A stretch of 64,000 bases of DNA from Clostridiales bacterium (GTDB lineage Bacteria > Bacillota > Clostridia > Saccharofermentanales > Saccharofermentanaceae), in the NCBI GenBank assembly GCA_017940895.1, contig JAGAXM010000017.1:62001-126000 (forward strand), read 5' to 3'. A program made the position numbers and the translations under genes. The notes under the pieces were generated by a model that saw only the letters and a program-made list of their open reading frames with translations, was not told the origin of the DNA and ran no database searches. This document shows, one piece after another, positions 26,534 to 35,631 of the stretch (the first letter of the stretch is position 1; each line of letters begins with the position of its first letter).

Positions 26534-27207
26534 TGGAAAACGATACATTCGAATTGACATATCAGGAATTATCGCCTGCTTGTGAAGCGATCCTGTTTGC
26601 TTCGGGCGATCCGATCCCCCAGGAACGTATCGCTGAGATACTTAATGTGGATGTTAAGACTGTTGAAGAAGTCATGAGCAAACTTGTTTCTGCTTATGAG
26701 AACAATCCGTGGGGAGGACTTCTTGTAAGGAAAGTGGAGAACTCATATGTAATGTCCACAAAGCCCGGCATGAAGAAGGTTCTCGAGAGAATGTTCTCTC
26801 CTAAGATGCACCCGCCGCTGTCTCAGGCTTCATACGAGACGCTTGCTGTTATCGCATATAACCAGCCGGTAACACGTGCTCAGGTCGAATCTGTCAGAGG
26901 CGTATCTTCGGATTCGATCATATCGAGACTTATCGACAGGGGCTGGATCGAGGAGTGCGGTAATCTCGATGCTCCCGGAAGACCTGCATTGTTTAAGACA
27001 AGTAAGCAGTTCCTTATGGAATTCGGTATCAGTTCGGTAGACGAATTGCCTTCGATGGAGCTTATGTCCTATCAGACTATAAGAGATCTCGAAGATTCTC
27101 TTGCCAAGGCTGCCGGTAATGACGACAGGCAGATAACCATAGAAGGAATTATGGAAAGTTCGGAAGATAACGAACAGGAAGAGGCGGATGATGGAGAGCA
27201 TAATTGA
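26533..27207 (+). CDS. scpB: segregation and condensation protein B
   Basis: Second non-SMC subunit of the condensin complex; a dimer of tandem winged helices. The 224-residue protein shows the family blocks LSPACEAILFASGDPI at the start, SQASYETLAVIAYNQPVTRAQVE near 95-118 and GRPALFKTSKQFL near 155-167. The acidic C-terminal tail is typical. Its last 20 bases overlap the RpiR regulator gene. Confidence 0.95.
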   Translation: MENDTFELTYQELSPACEAILFASGDPIPQERIAEILNVDVKTVEEVMSKLVSAYENNPWGGLLVRKVENSYVMSTKPGMKKVLERMFSPKMHPPLSQASYETLAVIAYNQPVTRAQVESVRGVSSDSIISRLIDRGWIEECGNLDAPGRPALFKTSKQFLMEFGISSVDELPSMELMSYQTIRDLEDSLAKAAGNDDRQITIEGIMESSEDNEQEEADDGEHN

Positions 27208-28093
27208 GCTGATAAGCGAAAGCCTCCCTCGCATGAGCAAGGGACATAAAGCTATCGCCAATTACATTATCGAAAGTTACGACAAGGCGGCCTATATGAC
27301 TGCCAGCAAGCTCGGAGAAGAGACCGGTGTATCCGAATCAACGGTCGTAAGATTTACGACTGAACTCGGTTTTGACGGTTATCCGCATTTCCAGTCAGCA
27401 TTGAAAGAAGAATTAAAGTCCAAGCTTACTTCGGTTCAGAGACTAAATTACACGGAACGCTTTGACGATGATGCGACTGCCGTAAGAGACATCATGAAAG
27501 GCGATATGGATAATCTCAAGGATACGATCGCAGGTCTTGATGATGATGCCATGGCAAAAGCCGTTGATGCGATCCTTAAAGCCCGTAAGATCTATATCAT
27601 GGGATTAAGATCCAGCTCGCCTTTGTCATCGTTCATGCATTTTTATATGACACTGCTGTTCGATGATGTAATCCACATTCATTCGAACAGTACCAACGAA
27701 GTGTTCGAGCAGATAATGCCTATCACATCAGATGATGTAATGATAGGTATATCATTCCCGAGATATTCACAGAGAACGATAAACTCCATGGAGTATGCGA
27801 AGAAGAAGGGCGCGACTATCATTGCCATTACTGACAAGGATAATACGGCAATGACCGAGCATGCGGACATAAAGCTTTTCGCGAAGAGCAGCATGGCCTC
27901 CTTTGTCGATTCACTTGCGGCGCCGCTGTCTCTTATCAATGCGCTGCTCGTAACTCTCGGAATTCACAGAAGAGACCATATCAGGAATTCATTTGAGTCT
28001 CTGGAGCTTTTGTGGTCACAGTATGAAGTTTATAACGGCGGTAAAGACAAAGCCGACAGACATAATGAAGAGGAGATCAACAGCCATGAGTGA
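27188..28093 (+). CDS. MurR/RpiR family transcriptional regulator
   Basis: A 301-residue DNA-binding regulator. An N-terminal RpiR-type helix-turn-helix (MTASKLGEETGVSESTVVR, ~38-56) is followed by a SIS sugar-phosphate-binding domain (~125-260; KIYIMGLRSSSPLS, GISFPRYSQRTINSMEYA). Members sense phosphosugars and control amino-sugar or pentose operons; no sugar operon is adjacent, so the target may be elsewhere. Two ATGs compete (27188 and 27191); AGG at 27182-27184 is three or six bases away, so 27191 may be the true start. It overlaps scpB upstream and cmk downstream. Confidence 0.9.
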   Translation: MMESIIELISESLPRMSKGHKAIANYIIESYDKAAYMTASKLGEETGVSESTVVRFTTELGFDGYPHFQSALKEELKSKLTSVQRLNYTERFDDDATAVRDIMKGDMDNLKDTIAGLDDDAMAKAVDAILKARKIYIMGLRSSSPLSSFMHFYMTLLFDDVIHIHSNSTNEVFEQIMPITSDDVMIGISFPRYSQRTINSMEYAKKKGATIIAITDKDNTAMTEHADIKLFAKSSMASFVDSLAAPLSLINALLVTLGIHRRDHIRNSFESLELLWSQYEVYNGGKDKADRHNEEEINSHE

Positions 28094-28754
28094 CAATGTT
28101 TATCAGATCGCTATCGACGGACCTTCCGGTTCGGGTAAATCCACACTTGCTAAGGGAGCTGCCAATGCTCTCGGCATCATGTATCTTGATACGGGTGCTA
28201 TGTACAGAACCTGCGGTCTGTGTGCACTGAAGACAGGTATCGATCCTAAGGATACCGATGCCGTTCAGAAGATGCTCGATACTCTTGATCTTAAGATAAA
28301 GTTTGAAGACGGTGTTCAGCATATGATCCTTAACGGTGAAGACGTTACAGGCATGATAAGGACTCCCGAAGTGTCAAGAGCCGCTTCCAATATAAGTTCG
28401 CTTCCTATTGTCCGTACTGCCATGGTGGATATGCAGCGTAAGATCGCTGCCGACCAGAGTTTTGTCGTTGACGGCAGAGATATCGGTTCTGTTGTGCTCC
28501 CCAATGCCAAGTATAAGTTCTTCCTGACGGCTTCTTCTGAAGCAAGAGCTAAGAGAAGATGTCTTGAACTTGAGGAAAAGGGAACACCTCAAGCATATGA
28601 AGAGGTTCTTAAGGATATCATCTGGAGAGATAAGCAGGACAGTGAGCGTGCAGCTTCTCCTCTTATCAAGGTTGATGATGCGGTCGAGATCGATACTTCG
28701 GATATCGGAATTCAGGAAACACTCGATCTTCTCTTAAGCTATATAAAAGAATGA
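28086..28754 (+). CDS. cmk: cytidylate kinase
   Basis: Phosphorylates CMP/dCMP to the diphosphates. The 222-residue protein begins MSDNVYQIAIDGPSGSGKST with the P-loop GPSGSGKS near 11-18, followed by YLDTGAMYR and VVDGRDIGSVV, the CMP-binding blocks. I chose the ATG at 28086, within the end of the regulator gene, because the family starts just before the P-loop and GAGGAG lies ~11 bases upstream; an upstream ATG at 27993 would add residues unrelated to the family. cmk, ispH and rpsA are classic neighbours in Clostridia. Confidence 0.96.
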   Translation: MSDNVYQIAIDGPSGSGKSTLAKGAANALGIMYLDTGAMYRTCGLCALKTGIDPKDTDAVQKMLDTLDLKIKFEDGVQHMILNGEDVTGMIRTPEVSRAASNISSLPIVRTAMVDMQRKIAADQSFVVDGRDIGSVVLPNAKYKFFLTASSEARAKRRCLELEEKGTPQAYEEVLKDIIWRDKQDSERAASPLIKVDDAVEIDTSDIGIQETLDLLLSYIKE

Positions 28755-30805
28755 AAGTAATCACAGCCAAGTCAGCAGGATTCTGCTTCGGAGTAAAGAA
28801 CGCGGTTCAGACTGCCAATAAGATGGCAGAGCAGCACCGTGAAGGCGAGCGTCTTATCATGCTCGGTGAGCTTACCCATAATGAGAAGGTCACCGCCGAA
28901 TTGCTTTCCAAGGGATTCGAGATCATAAATGATGCCAAAGATGTCCCTGAAGGAAGCACGGTAATTATAAGAGCGCACGGAGTTACTCCCGAACAGAAGA
29001 GGATACTTAATGAGCGTAACGTAAGAGTTTTTGACTGTACGTGCCCGTTTGTCGAGAAGATCCATAAGATAGTCAGGGATAAGGCTTCAGAAGGGTGTGA
29101 GATCATACTTACCGGAACTCCGGGTCATCCTGAGGTCGAGGGAATAAAAGGGGAATCGCCGGATTCCGTAGTTGTCATAAGTTCTCCGGAAGAACTTGAA
29201 GGTATCGAATATGATCCTGCCAAAACCGTGCTGATATCCCAGACAACATTCTCGACCGATACTTTTGCAAAGATTTGTGCAGATATTGAAAATAAAATTG
29301 CAAAAGATCAGATTTTTGATACAATATGTAGTACGACCTTAAGCAGACAGAGGGAAGCTATGCTCATTTCCGAGCAGGTTGATGTGATGCTAGTCATCGG
29401 ATCGGCACACAGCTCGAATACGAGAAAGCTTCACGAGATTGCTGAAAGTCGCTGTTGTAGAACGTTCCTTGTGAGCGATGCCGGAGATGTCAGACGGCTT
29501 ATCGATGAAGGTAAGATCCTGAAGACTGATACGGTAGGAGTCACGGCAGGAGCATCTACACCGGAAGCAATTATTTTGGAGGTTGTTCAGACAATGGACG
29601 AGAACGAGAAGGAAATTCTGGCGGATCAGGAACAGACTGATACAAATTTTGCGGAGTATATTGAGAGTATTCCCCAGCTTAGAAGAAATGCTGTAGTGAA
29701 GGGAGAAATTACCTCGGCTGACGCGGATTTTGTTTATGTCGACATCCATGATAAGTCCGATGGAAAGATCCCTCGTCGCGAGTTCGCAGGTGATGCCGAC
29801 TTCAATCTTGAAGAGGCAATTGCAAACAAGCAGGAAGTTACTGTAGTAATCAAGAGTATCAAGAATACAGATCAGGGTAAGGAGATCCTCCTTTCTAAGT
29901 CTGCACTTGATTTTGAAAAGAATAAGGCAGTTCTTCAGGAGGCATTCGAGAATAAGACTCCCGTAACTGCTGTTATTACAAGCACAGTTAAGGACGGTGT
30001 CATCGCTAACTTCGGCGGAATCGACATTTATATTCACAAGACACAGATCAAGATGGGTGAGGTTAAGGACCTCGACGCTCTTAAGGGTCAGCAGATCGAG
30101 ATTTTGATCACAAAGTTCGATACAGAGAAGCACAGACTCAGAGTTTCCGGTTCACACCGTCAGATCCTCATTCAGGAGAGAAAGGCTAAGGAAGACGAGA
30201 TCTGGAATAACATCGAGGTAGGTAAGCACTACACAGGTGTTGTAAGATCACTCCCCGCATTCGGTGCTTTCATTGATATCGGCGGTGTTGACGGTCTCGT
30301 TCACATCACTGAGCTTTCATGGAAGAGAATCTCTAAGCCTTCCGATGTTCTTTCTATCGGTCAGGAAGTTGACGTTTATGTAAAGAACTTCGATAAGGAG
30401 ACAAAGAAGATCTCCCTCGGCTATAAGAAGGAAGAGGATGATCCTTTCTACAACATCGAGGAGAGAATCCCCGTTGGTGCTATCGTTAAGGGTACAGTAG
30501 TAAGAATCACAGACTTCGGTGCATTCGTACAGCTTGAGCCCGATCTCGATGCTCTCTGCCACGTATCTCAGATCTCTAACGTAAGACTTAAGAGCCCTGC
30601 TGATGTTCTTACAATCGGCCAGGAAGTAACTGCAAAGGTTACAAGCATTAAGCCTGAAGACAGAAAGATCTCTATCAGCATCAAGGAAGTTGAGCCCATC
30701 GATCCTGCTGAAGATGATTTCTATTCTGTAGCAGATTCCGAGCCTACTGAGGCAGTAGTTGATACTACAGAGCAGGCTTCCGAGGAAGCTCCTGCTGAAG
30801 AGTAA
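28751..30805 (+). CDS. ispH: IspH (HMBPP reductase) fused to ribosomal protein S1
   Basis: A 684-residue fusion. Residues 1-~285 are IspH, the iron-sulfur enzyme making IPP and DMAPP in the last step of the MEP pathway; the three cluster cysteines are in GFCFGVKNA (Cys12), DCTCPFV (~95-101) and the FDTICSTTLSRQ segment (~195). From ~310 the rest is a series of S1 RNA-binding domains, four by eye; repeats end in KISLGYK and KISISIK. S1 helps mRNAs bind the 30S subunit. This fusion is known in Clostridia. Codon use becomes more biased in the S1 part. Starts by an ATGA overlap with cmk; a strong terminator follows. Confidence 0.95.
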   Translation: MKVITAKSAGFCFGVKNAVQTANKMAEQHREGERLIMLGELTHNEKVTAELLSKGFEIINDAKDVPEGSTVIIRAHGVTPEQKRILNERNVRVFDCTCPFVEKIHKIVRDKASEGCEIILTGTPGHPEVEGIKGESPDSVVVISSPEELEGIEYDPAKTVLISQTTFSTDTFAKICADIENKIAKDQIFDTICSTTLSRQREAMLISEQVDVMLVIGSAHSSNTRKLHEIAESRCCRTFLVSDAGDVRRLIDEGKILKTDTVGVTAGASTPEAIILEVVQTMDENEKEILADQEQTDTNFAEYIESIPQLRRNAVVKGEITSADADFVYVDIHDKSDGKIPRREFAGDADFNLEEAIANKQEVTVVIKSIKNTDQGKEILLSKSALDFEKNKAVLQEAFENKTPVTAVITSTVKDGVIANFGGIDIYIHKTQIKMGEVKDLDALKGQQIEILITKFDTEKHRLRVSGSHRQILIQERKAKEDEIWNNIEVGKHYTGVVRSLPAFGAFIDIGGVDGLVHITELSWKRISKPSDVLSIGQEVDVYVKNFDKETKKISLGYKKEEDDPFYNIEERIPVGAIVKGTVVRITDFGAFVQLEPDLDALCHVSQISNVRLKSPADVLTIGQEVTAKVTSIKPEDRKISISIKEVEPIDPAEDDFYSVADSEPTEAVVDTTEQASEEAPAEE

Positions 30806-30830
30806 TCTTCGGATAAGATTCGAATTGATA

Positions 30831-30860
30831 AGAGCCGTCCGGAAGGACGGCTCTTTTATT
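30831..30860 (+). terminator. rho-independent terminator after ispH-rpsA
   Basis: A perfect 9-11 bp GC-rich stem (GAGCCGTCC with GGACGGCTC) and a GGAA tetraloop region at 30832-30853, followed directly by TTTTATT. It ends the long ileS-rpsA transcript. Confidence 0.9.
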
Positions 30861-30880
30861 ATGTTTCCGGCAATGAACAA

Positions 30881-30900
30881 GGGCTGTCGGTTGACAGCCC
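30881..30900 (-). terminator. hairpin terminator for mscL
   Basis: A perfect 8-bp stem (GGGCTGTC with GACAGCCC) with a 4-base loop, 32 bases past the mscL stop on the minus strand. The following minus-strand sequence (TTGTTCATTG) is only partly T-rich, so termination strength is uncertain. Confidence 0.55.
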
Positions 30901-30931
30901 TCATTCATTTGCAAATGCCTTTTGGTAATAA

Positions 30932-31366
30932 TTACTTGTTCTGTGAAGCGAGGATGTCCTTGATTTCTGTAAGGAGCTTAACTTCCTCTGAAGGCTCAGC
31001 GGGCTTAGCTGCTTCTTCTTCCTTATCCTTCTTAAGCTTGGCTGCTGCAAGAGCTGCTGCCTTTGCAGATGCTGTATTGATCGCCTTAAGAATAAGGAAG
31101 AGAACGAGTGCGATGATCAGGAAGTTAACAACTGCTGACAGGAAAGCGCCGTAGTTGAATGCAACTCCGCGAATTACAAACTGTCCGCCGATCTGAAGAC
31201 CATCCTCACTGTTTCCGCCGAAGATTACAGCGATCAAAGGATTGATGAAATTATCTGTGAGTGCAGTTACGATGTTGCCGAACGCAGCACCGATGATAAC
31301 ACCGACAGCCATGTCCATTACATTTCCCTTTAAAGCAAATTCTTTAAATTCGGATAACAAACTCAT
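30932..31366 (-). CDS. mscL: large-conductance mechanosensitive channel
   Basis: Pentameric channel that opens under membrane tension and releases solutes during osmotic downshock. The 144-residue protein has the N-terminal amphipathic helix EFKEFALKGNVMDMAVGVIIGAAFG, first pore helix (to ~45), a periplasmic-type loop, second helix ~75-100 and a charged cytoplasmic helix ending EVKLLTEIKDIL. GGAGG precedes the ATG. It is a single-gene unit, divergent from pyrH. Confidence 0.97.
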   Translation of the reverse strand: MSLLSEFKEFALKGNVMDMAVGVIIGAAFGNIVTALTDNFINPLIAVIFGGNSEDGLQIGGQFVIRGVAFNYGAFLSAVVNFLIIALVLFLILKAINTASAKAAALAAAKLKKDKEEEAAKPAEPSEEVKLLTEIKDILASQNK

Positions 31367-31489
31367 AAAGAACCTCCAATATTTAATTGATAAAATAATT
31401 TTACGAAATTACTCCAAGTACTGTGTGTCGTTTGGTTTACAACTCTATGAAAAATAAATAAAATATAAAGGTATAAAACGGAGGTACGT

Positions 31490-32197
31490 ATGGCTGATAT
31501 TAAGTATAAGCGCATCCTTCTCAAGTTGTCCGGTGAGGCTCTTGCAGGACAGAAGAAGAGCGGTATTGATGATGATGTAGTAAGAACTATCACAAGCAAG
31601 ATTAAGGAAGTATCCGATCTTGGTGTTGAAGTGGCAATTGTAGTCGGCGGAGGTAACTTCTGGAGAGGAAGATCTTCCGAGAAGATGGACAGAGTTACGG
31701 CAGATCATATGGGTATGCTTGCGACGCTCATGAATTCTCTTGCCCTGTCTGATGCTCTTGAGCAGCACGGTGCGGTAACAAGAGTTCTTTCAGCTGTCGA
31801 CGTAAGACAGATGGCTGAGCCTTATATCAGAAAGAGAGCAGTACGTCATCTTGAGAAGGGCAGAATCGTTATCTTCGCATGCGGTACGGGTAACCCTTAT
31901 TTCTCAACTGATACGGGCGCTGCGTTAAGAGCTACGGAGATCGGCGCAGATATCTTCATGAAGGCTACTATGGTTGACGGCGTTTATGATAAGGATCCGA
32001 ATGTATATCCCGATGCTGTCAGATATGAGAAGGTTACTCATGATGAAGTCTTAAGCTCCAACCTTAAGGTTATGGATGCTACGGCTGCTGCACTTTGCAG
32101 AGACAATCACACTAAGATCTATGTTTTCTCCATGGAAGATCCTGACAATATCGTCAGAGTCGTTAAGGGCGAGAATATAGGAACACTTGTTGAATAA
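31490..32197 (+). CDS. pyrH: uridylate kinase (UMP kinase)
   Basis: Phosphorylates UMP to UDP for RNA, DNA and cell-wall precursors; amino-acid-kinase fold, 235 residues. Family blocks: [13 protein letters not shown] at 8-20, [11 protein letters not shown] near 51-61, [35 protein letters not shown] and the C-terminal [27 protein letters not shown] ribosome site precedes it. It opens the conserved pyrH-frr-uppS-cdsA-dxr-rseP cluster. Confidence 0.97.
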   Translation: MADIKYKRILLKLSGEALAGQKKSGIDDDVVRTITSKIKEVSDLGVEVAIVVGGGNFWRGRSSEKMDRVTADHMGMLATLMNSLALSDALEQHGAVTRVLSAVDVRQMAEPYIRKRAVRHLEKGRIVIFACGTGNPYFSTDTGAALRATEIGADIFMKATMVDGVYDKDPNVYPDAVRYEKVTHDEVLSSNLKVMDATAAALCRDNHTKIYVFSMEDPDNIVRVVKGENIGTLVE

Positions 32198-32219
32198 TTA
32201 ATATCCGGAGGAAACAACT

Positions 32220-32789
32220 ATGATGATCGAGATCACACAGGCTGATTATGACAAGGTAGAGGCAAAGATGCAGAAGTCTATCGACAATCTGCAGGAGAAC
32301 TTTAATGCTATTCGTGCAGGACGTGCAAATCCTCATGTACTCGATAAGATTATGATCGATTACTATGGAACACCTTCTCCTATCAACACGGTAGCTAACA
32401 TTCAGGTGCCTGAGGCAAGAATGATCACAATCCAGCCTTGGGATGCTTCTAACCTTAAGGAAATCGAGAAAGCAATCCAGTCTTCGGATCTCGGTATCAA
32501 TCCTACTAACGACGGTAAGATGTTAAGACTTGTTTTCCCTATGCTTACCGAGGACAGACGTAAGGAACTTGTTAAGCAGGTTAAGACTTACGGTGAAGAG
32601 GCTAAGGTAGTAATCAGGAATGTCAGACGTGAGTACATCGATAAGATGAGAGCTTCTAACAAGAAGAAGGAGATTACTGAGGATTCTCTCAAGGAATATG
32701 AGGAGAAGGTTCAGAAGATCACTGATAAGTTCATCAAGAATGTTGATGAAGCTTGCGCTAAGAAGGAAAAGGAACTGATGGAGATCTGA
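32220..32789 (+). CDS. frr: ribosome recycling factor
   Basis: Works with EF-G to split the post-termination ribosome. The 189-residue protein matches the family throughout: MQKSIDNLQENFNAIRAGRANPHVLDKI, the PEARMITIQPWD hinge segment, GINPTNDGKMLRLVFP and the VRNVRREYIDKMRAS helix. Two ATGs stand together (32220, 32223); GGAGG is eight bases before the first. The stop shares a base with the uppS start. Confidence 0.97.
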   Translation: MMIEITQADYDKVEAKMQKSIDNLQENFNAIRAGRANPHVLDKIMIDYYGTPSPINTVANIQVPEARMITIQPWDASNLKEIEKAIQSSDLGINPTNDGKMLRLVFPMLTEDRRKELVKQVKTYGEEAKVVIRNVRREYIDKMRASNKKKEITEDSLKEYEEKVQKITDKFIKNVDEACAKKEKELMEI

Positions 32790-33553
32790 TGGCTGCTATC
32801 GGAGACAAGAAAAAGACTTACGACACGACGGGGCTTAAAGTCCCCGTCTCTTTAGGCGTAATAATGGACGGCAACGGAAGGTGGGCCAAGAAGAGACTGC
32901 TTCCGAGAAGTGCCGGACACAGAGCAGGTGCGGAGAACCTTAAGGAGCTGTGCCGCAACTGCGGAAGATACGGTGTAAAGTATCTTACTGTTTATGCTTT
33001 CTCTACAGAGAACTGGGCGCGTCCCGAAGACGAAGTCCATCAGCTGATGGAGCTTTTCGTAGAGTTCTTTGAGAGGTATGATCCCGAGCTCGAGCAGGAA
33101 GGAATCCGTGTAAGGTTTACGGGTGACATCGCAGCGCTTCCCGAGAAGGTAAGAAATACGATTGCCGAGGGTGAGGAACGCTCAAAGAACAGACAGAAGA
33201 TGCAGCTTATAGTTGCAATGAATTACGGCGGCAGAAGAGAGATCGAGAATGCCGCAAGAAGACTTGCCAAGAAGGTTAAGGACGGTGAGCTTGAGCCCGA
33301 GCAGATCACGGAGCAGCTTCTTTCCGAGAATATGTATCTTCCCGATGTGCCCGATCCCGAGCTTATCATCAGACCGAGCGGAGAGATGAGACTGTCCAAC
33401 TTCCTTTTGTGGGAATCCGCATATTCCGAGTTTTGGGTATCACAGACTCTTTGGCCGGACTTCGGCTATGATGACCTGACACAAGCTTTCAGAGACTATG
33501 CCGGAAGAGACAGACGATTCGGCGGACTGTCTTCCAAGGAGGGCAAGTCTTGA
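32789..33553 (+). CDS. uppS: isoprenyl transferase (undecaprenyl diphosphate synthase)
   Basis: Condenses IPP units on farnesyl diphosphate to make the C55 lipid carrier for peptidoglycan and other wall polymers. The 254-residue cis-prenyltransferase has VIMDGNGRWAKKR (catalytic Asp ~28), AGHRAGAENL, VYAFSTENWARP, the LIIRPSGEMRLSNFLLW block and the final SEFWVSQTLWPDF. Linked with dxr and ispH in this window it ties the MEP pathway to wall synthesis. Overlaps frr by one base and cdsA by four. Confidence 0.97.
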   Translation: MAAIGDKKKTYDTTGLKVPVSLGVIMDGNGRWAKKRLLPRSAGHRAGAENLKELCRNCGRYGVKYLTVYAFSTENWARPEDEVHQLMELFVEFFERYDPELEQEGIRVRFTGDIAALPEKVRNTIAEGEERSKNRQKMQLIVAMNYGGRREIENAARRLAKKVKDGELEPEQITEQLLSENMYLPDVPDPELIIRPSGEMRLSNFLLWESAYSEFWVSQTLWPDFGYDDLTQAFRDYAGRDRRFGGLSSKEGKS

Positions 33554-34413
33554 GACAGAGGATAGTAACCGGAATCATCTTTACACTGGCTGTATTATTA
33601 TTTGTTATACCGTCATTCTGGCTTCCTTCGCTGATGATGATATTCTCCATTATCGTCGGAGCCGTATCGATGTATGAGCTTCTTAATGCATTTAAGAAGG
33701 GCGGATTTGTACCTAACGGATATCTTGTTATTATCGGCGGCATTATCGCTGCTCTTGCTCTGTTTGTATGTTTCCTGATGCAGGTAAGCCTGATAGTTGC
33801 TTTGGCGCTTTATCTGCTGATTATGATCCCGTACTGTCTTGCATGTTTAATTCTTCCGTCGGTTATAGATATGGAGAATCATCTGTCATATGGTGCAGTT
33901 ACCGGATTTACGGTATTGTACGTAACATTCCCGATGTTCTGTCTTACTGCTCTTGCAATGCTTACCACGGGCGGCTGGTTCTTTATGGTACCGGCACTGT
34001 TTGCGGCATGGGTATCAGATGTATGTGCTTATTTTGTCGGCGTTACCTTGGGTAAGCACAAGATCGTGCCTCACTTAAGTCCCAAGAAGACCTGGGAAGG
34101 CTGTATTGGCGGTGCTGTAGGCTGTGCGATAGTTGTAATGGCTTATTTTGATATATTGCACCTGACCGGAGTTATAAGTAATTCCGTCAGCATTGTTTAT
34201 ATATCGGCTTTGGCATTTTTCCTGGGGTTTATCATGTCCGTAATGAGTCAGCTCGGCGACTGGCTGGCTTCACTTATCAAGAGAATGACAGGGATCAAGG
34301 ACTACGGAAATATTTTCCCGGGTCACGGAGGAATGCTCGACAGATTTGACAGTGCATTCTTTACGATCCCTATGGGAGTATTGCTCGCTTTCTTTGCAGT
34401 TTTGATGTCATAA
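33550..34413 (+). CDS. cdsA: phosphatidate cytidylyltransferase
   Basis: Makes CDP-diacylglycerol, the branch point for phospholipid synthesis. A 287-residue polytopic membrane protein ending in the family signature [35 protein letters not shown] (~232-268), with SPKKTWEG near 178. The start is a TTG at 33550 overlapping the uppS stop (TTGA), supported by an AGGAGGGC ribosome site at 33536-33543; no suitable ATG lies nearby. About eight membrane helices. Confidence 0.95.
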   Translation: [287 protein letters not shown]

Positions 34414-34455
34414 CGGGATTTGGAATTATTTGGGAAAAGTGATAAAGGTAATAAT

Positions 34456-35631
34456 ATGAGAGTTCTTTCAGTTCTTGGTTCGACCGGTTCTATCGGTACT
34501 CAGACACTTGAAGTAGTAAGACAGAATCCGTCTGATTTTAAAGCAGCGGCCCTTACATGCGGATCAAATATCGATCTTCTTTATGAGCAGATCCTGGAGT
34601 TCAATCCATCCGCTGTATCTGTCTTTGATGAGAAGAAGGCGTATGAATTAAAGAAACGTCTTTGTGCAGAGCATCCTGAGCTTCCTGTAGAAGTTTATTA
34701 CGGTCAGGAAGGCGATGTTATCTGTGCCACATTACCCGAGGCGGATACGGTTCTCGGAGCGATCGTCGGTGTTGCCGGCCTTAAGCCCGTATATGAGGCG
34801 ATCCTTGCGGGTAAAGATATAGCTCTTGCCAATAAAGAGACTCTTGTCGCAGGCGGCGATATAGTTATGCCGCTTGTAAAGGAGAAGGGAGTCGAGCTCT
34901 TGCCTGTCGACTCCGAGCATTGCGCTATCTGGCAGTGCCTCTGGGGCGAGAAGAAAGAGAATCTCGACCGTATTCTGATCACGGCATCGGGCGGTCCTTT
35001 CCGCGGGTTTACGCGTGAACAGCTTGCTGATGTAACCTGCGAGAAAGCACTTAATCATCCGACCTGGAAGATGGGCGGAAAGATAACTATTGATTCGTCC
35101 ACGATGATGAATAAAGGTCTTGAAGTAATCGAGGCTTCACATCTGTTCGGAGTTGATGTAGACCGTGTAGATGTCGTCGTTCATCCCCAGAGTGTTATCC
35201 ATTCAATGATAAGACTGCGAGACGGATCCGTACTCGGACAGATGGGTAAGCCTTCTATGATACTTCCCATCATGGTAGCGCTTTACTATCCTGACAGAGG
35301 TCCCAGGCTTCTTGAAGAATTCGATCCTTTTGATCCCAAGTGCTGTAATCTTACTTTCGAGCGCTGCGATACAAGTGTATTCGGTCTTCTTGATCTGGCT
35401 TATGATGCAGGACGTAAGAAGGGATTGCTGCCAGCTGTTATGAACGCAGCCAATGAGGCGGCTGTAGGGGCTTTCCTTGACGGAAAGATCGGCTTCCTTG
35501 ATATCGAGAAGACGGTTCGTAAGGTGTATGAAGATTACGAACCTTCGAACGTTTTGAAGTTTAACCTGGACGATGTACTCGGGGCGAGTGATGAAGCATT
35601 TGCCAAAGCGAAGGAGATGCTTAAGATATGA
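34456..35631 (+). CDS. dxr: 1-deoxy-D-xylulose 5-phosphate reductoisomerase
   Basis: Converts DXP to MEP, the committed step of the MEP isoprenoid pathway. The 391-residue protein has the NADPH loop SVLGSTGSIGTQTLEVV at the N terminus, LANKETLVAGG, the metal site PVDSEHCAIWQCL, ITASGGPFRG, and NHPTWKMGGKITIDSSTMMNKGLE. The start is the ATG at 34456, preceded by AAAGG; a longer TTG-start reading from 34420 adds unrelated residues. Overlaps rseP by four bases (ATGA). Confidence 0.97.
   Translation: MRVLSVLGSTGSIGTQTLEVVRQNPSDFKAAALTCGSNIDLLYEQILEFNPSAVSVFDEKKAYELKKRLCAEHPELPVEVYYGQEGDVICATLPEADTVLGAIVGVAGLKPVYEAILAGKDIALANKETLVAGGDIVMPLVKEKGVELLPVDSEHCAIWQCLWGEKKENLDRILITASGGPFRGFTREQLADVTCEKALNHPTWKMGGKITIDSSTMMNKGLEVIEASHLFGVDVDRVDVVVHPQSVIHSMIRLRDGSVLGQMGKPSMILPIMVALYYPDRGPRLLEEFDPFDPKCCNLTFERCDTSVFGLLDLAYDAGRKKGLLPAVMNAANEAAVGAFLDGKIGFLDIEKTVRKVYEDYEPSNVLKFNLDDVLGASDEAFAKAKEMLKI

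Noticed and set aside
27993..28085. Longer cytidylate kinase from an ATG inside the RpiR gene
   Set aside because: The added residues are not part of the family, and GAGGAG supports the start at 28086.
29390..30133. 247-codon minus-strand frame opposite the IspH-S1 junction
   Set aside because: Leu/Cys/Asn-rich antisense translation of a conserved fusion; no motif or start signal.
34420..34455. TTG start extending Dxr by 12 residues
   Set aside because: Dxr proteins start just before the SVLGSTGSIG loop, and AAAGG sits before the ATG at 34456.
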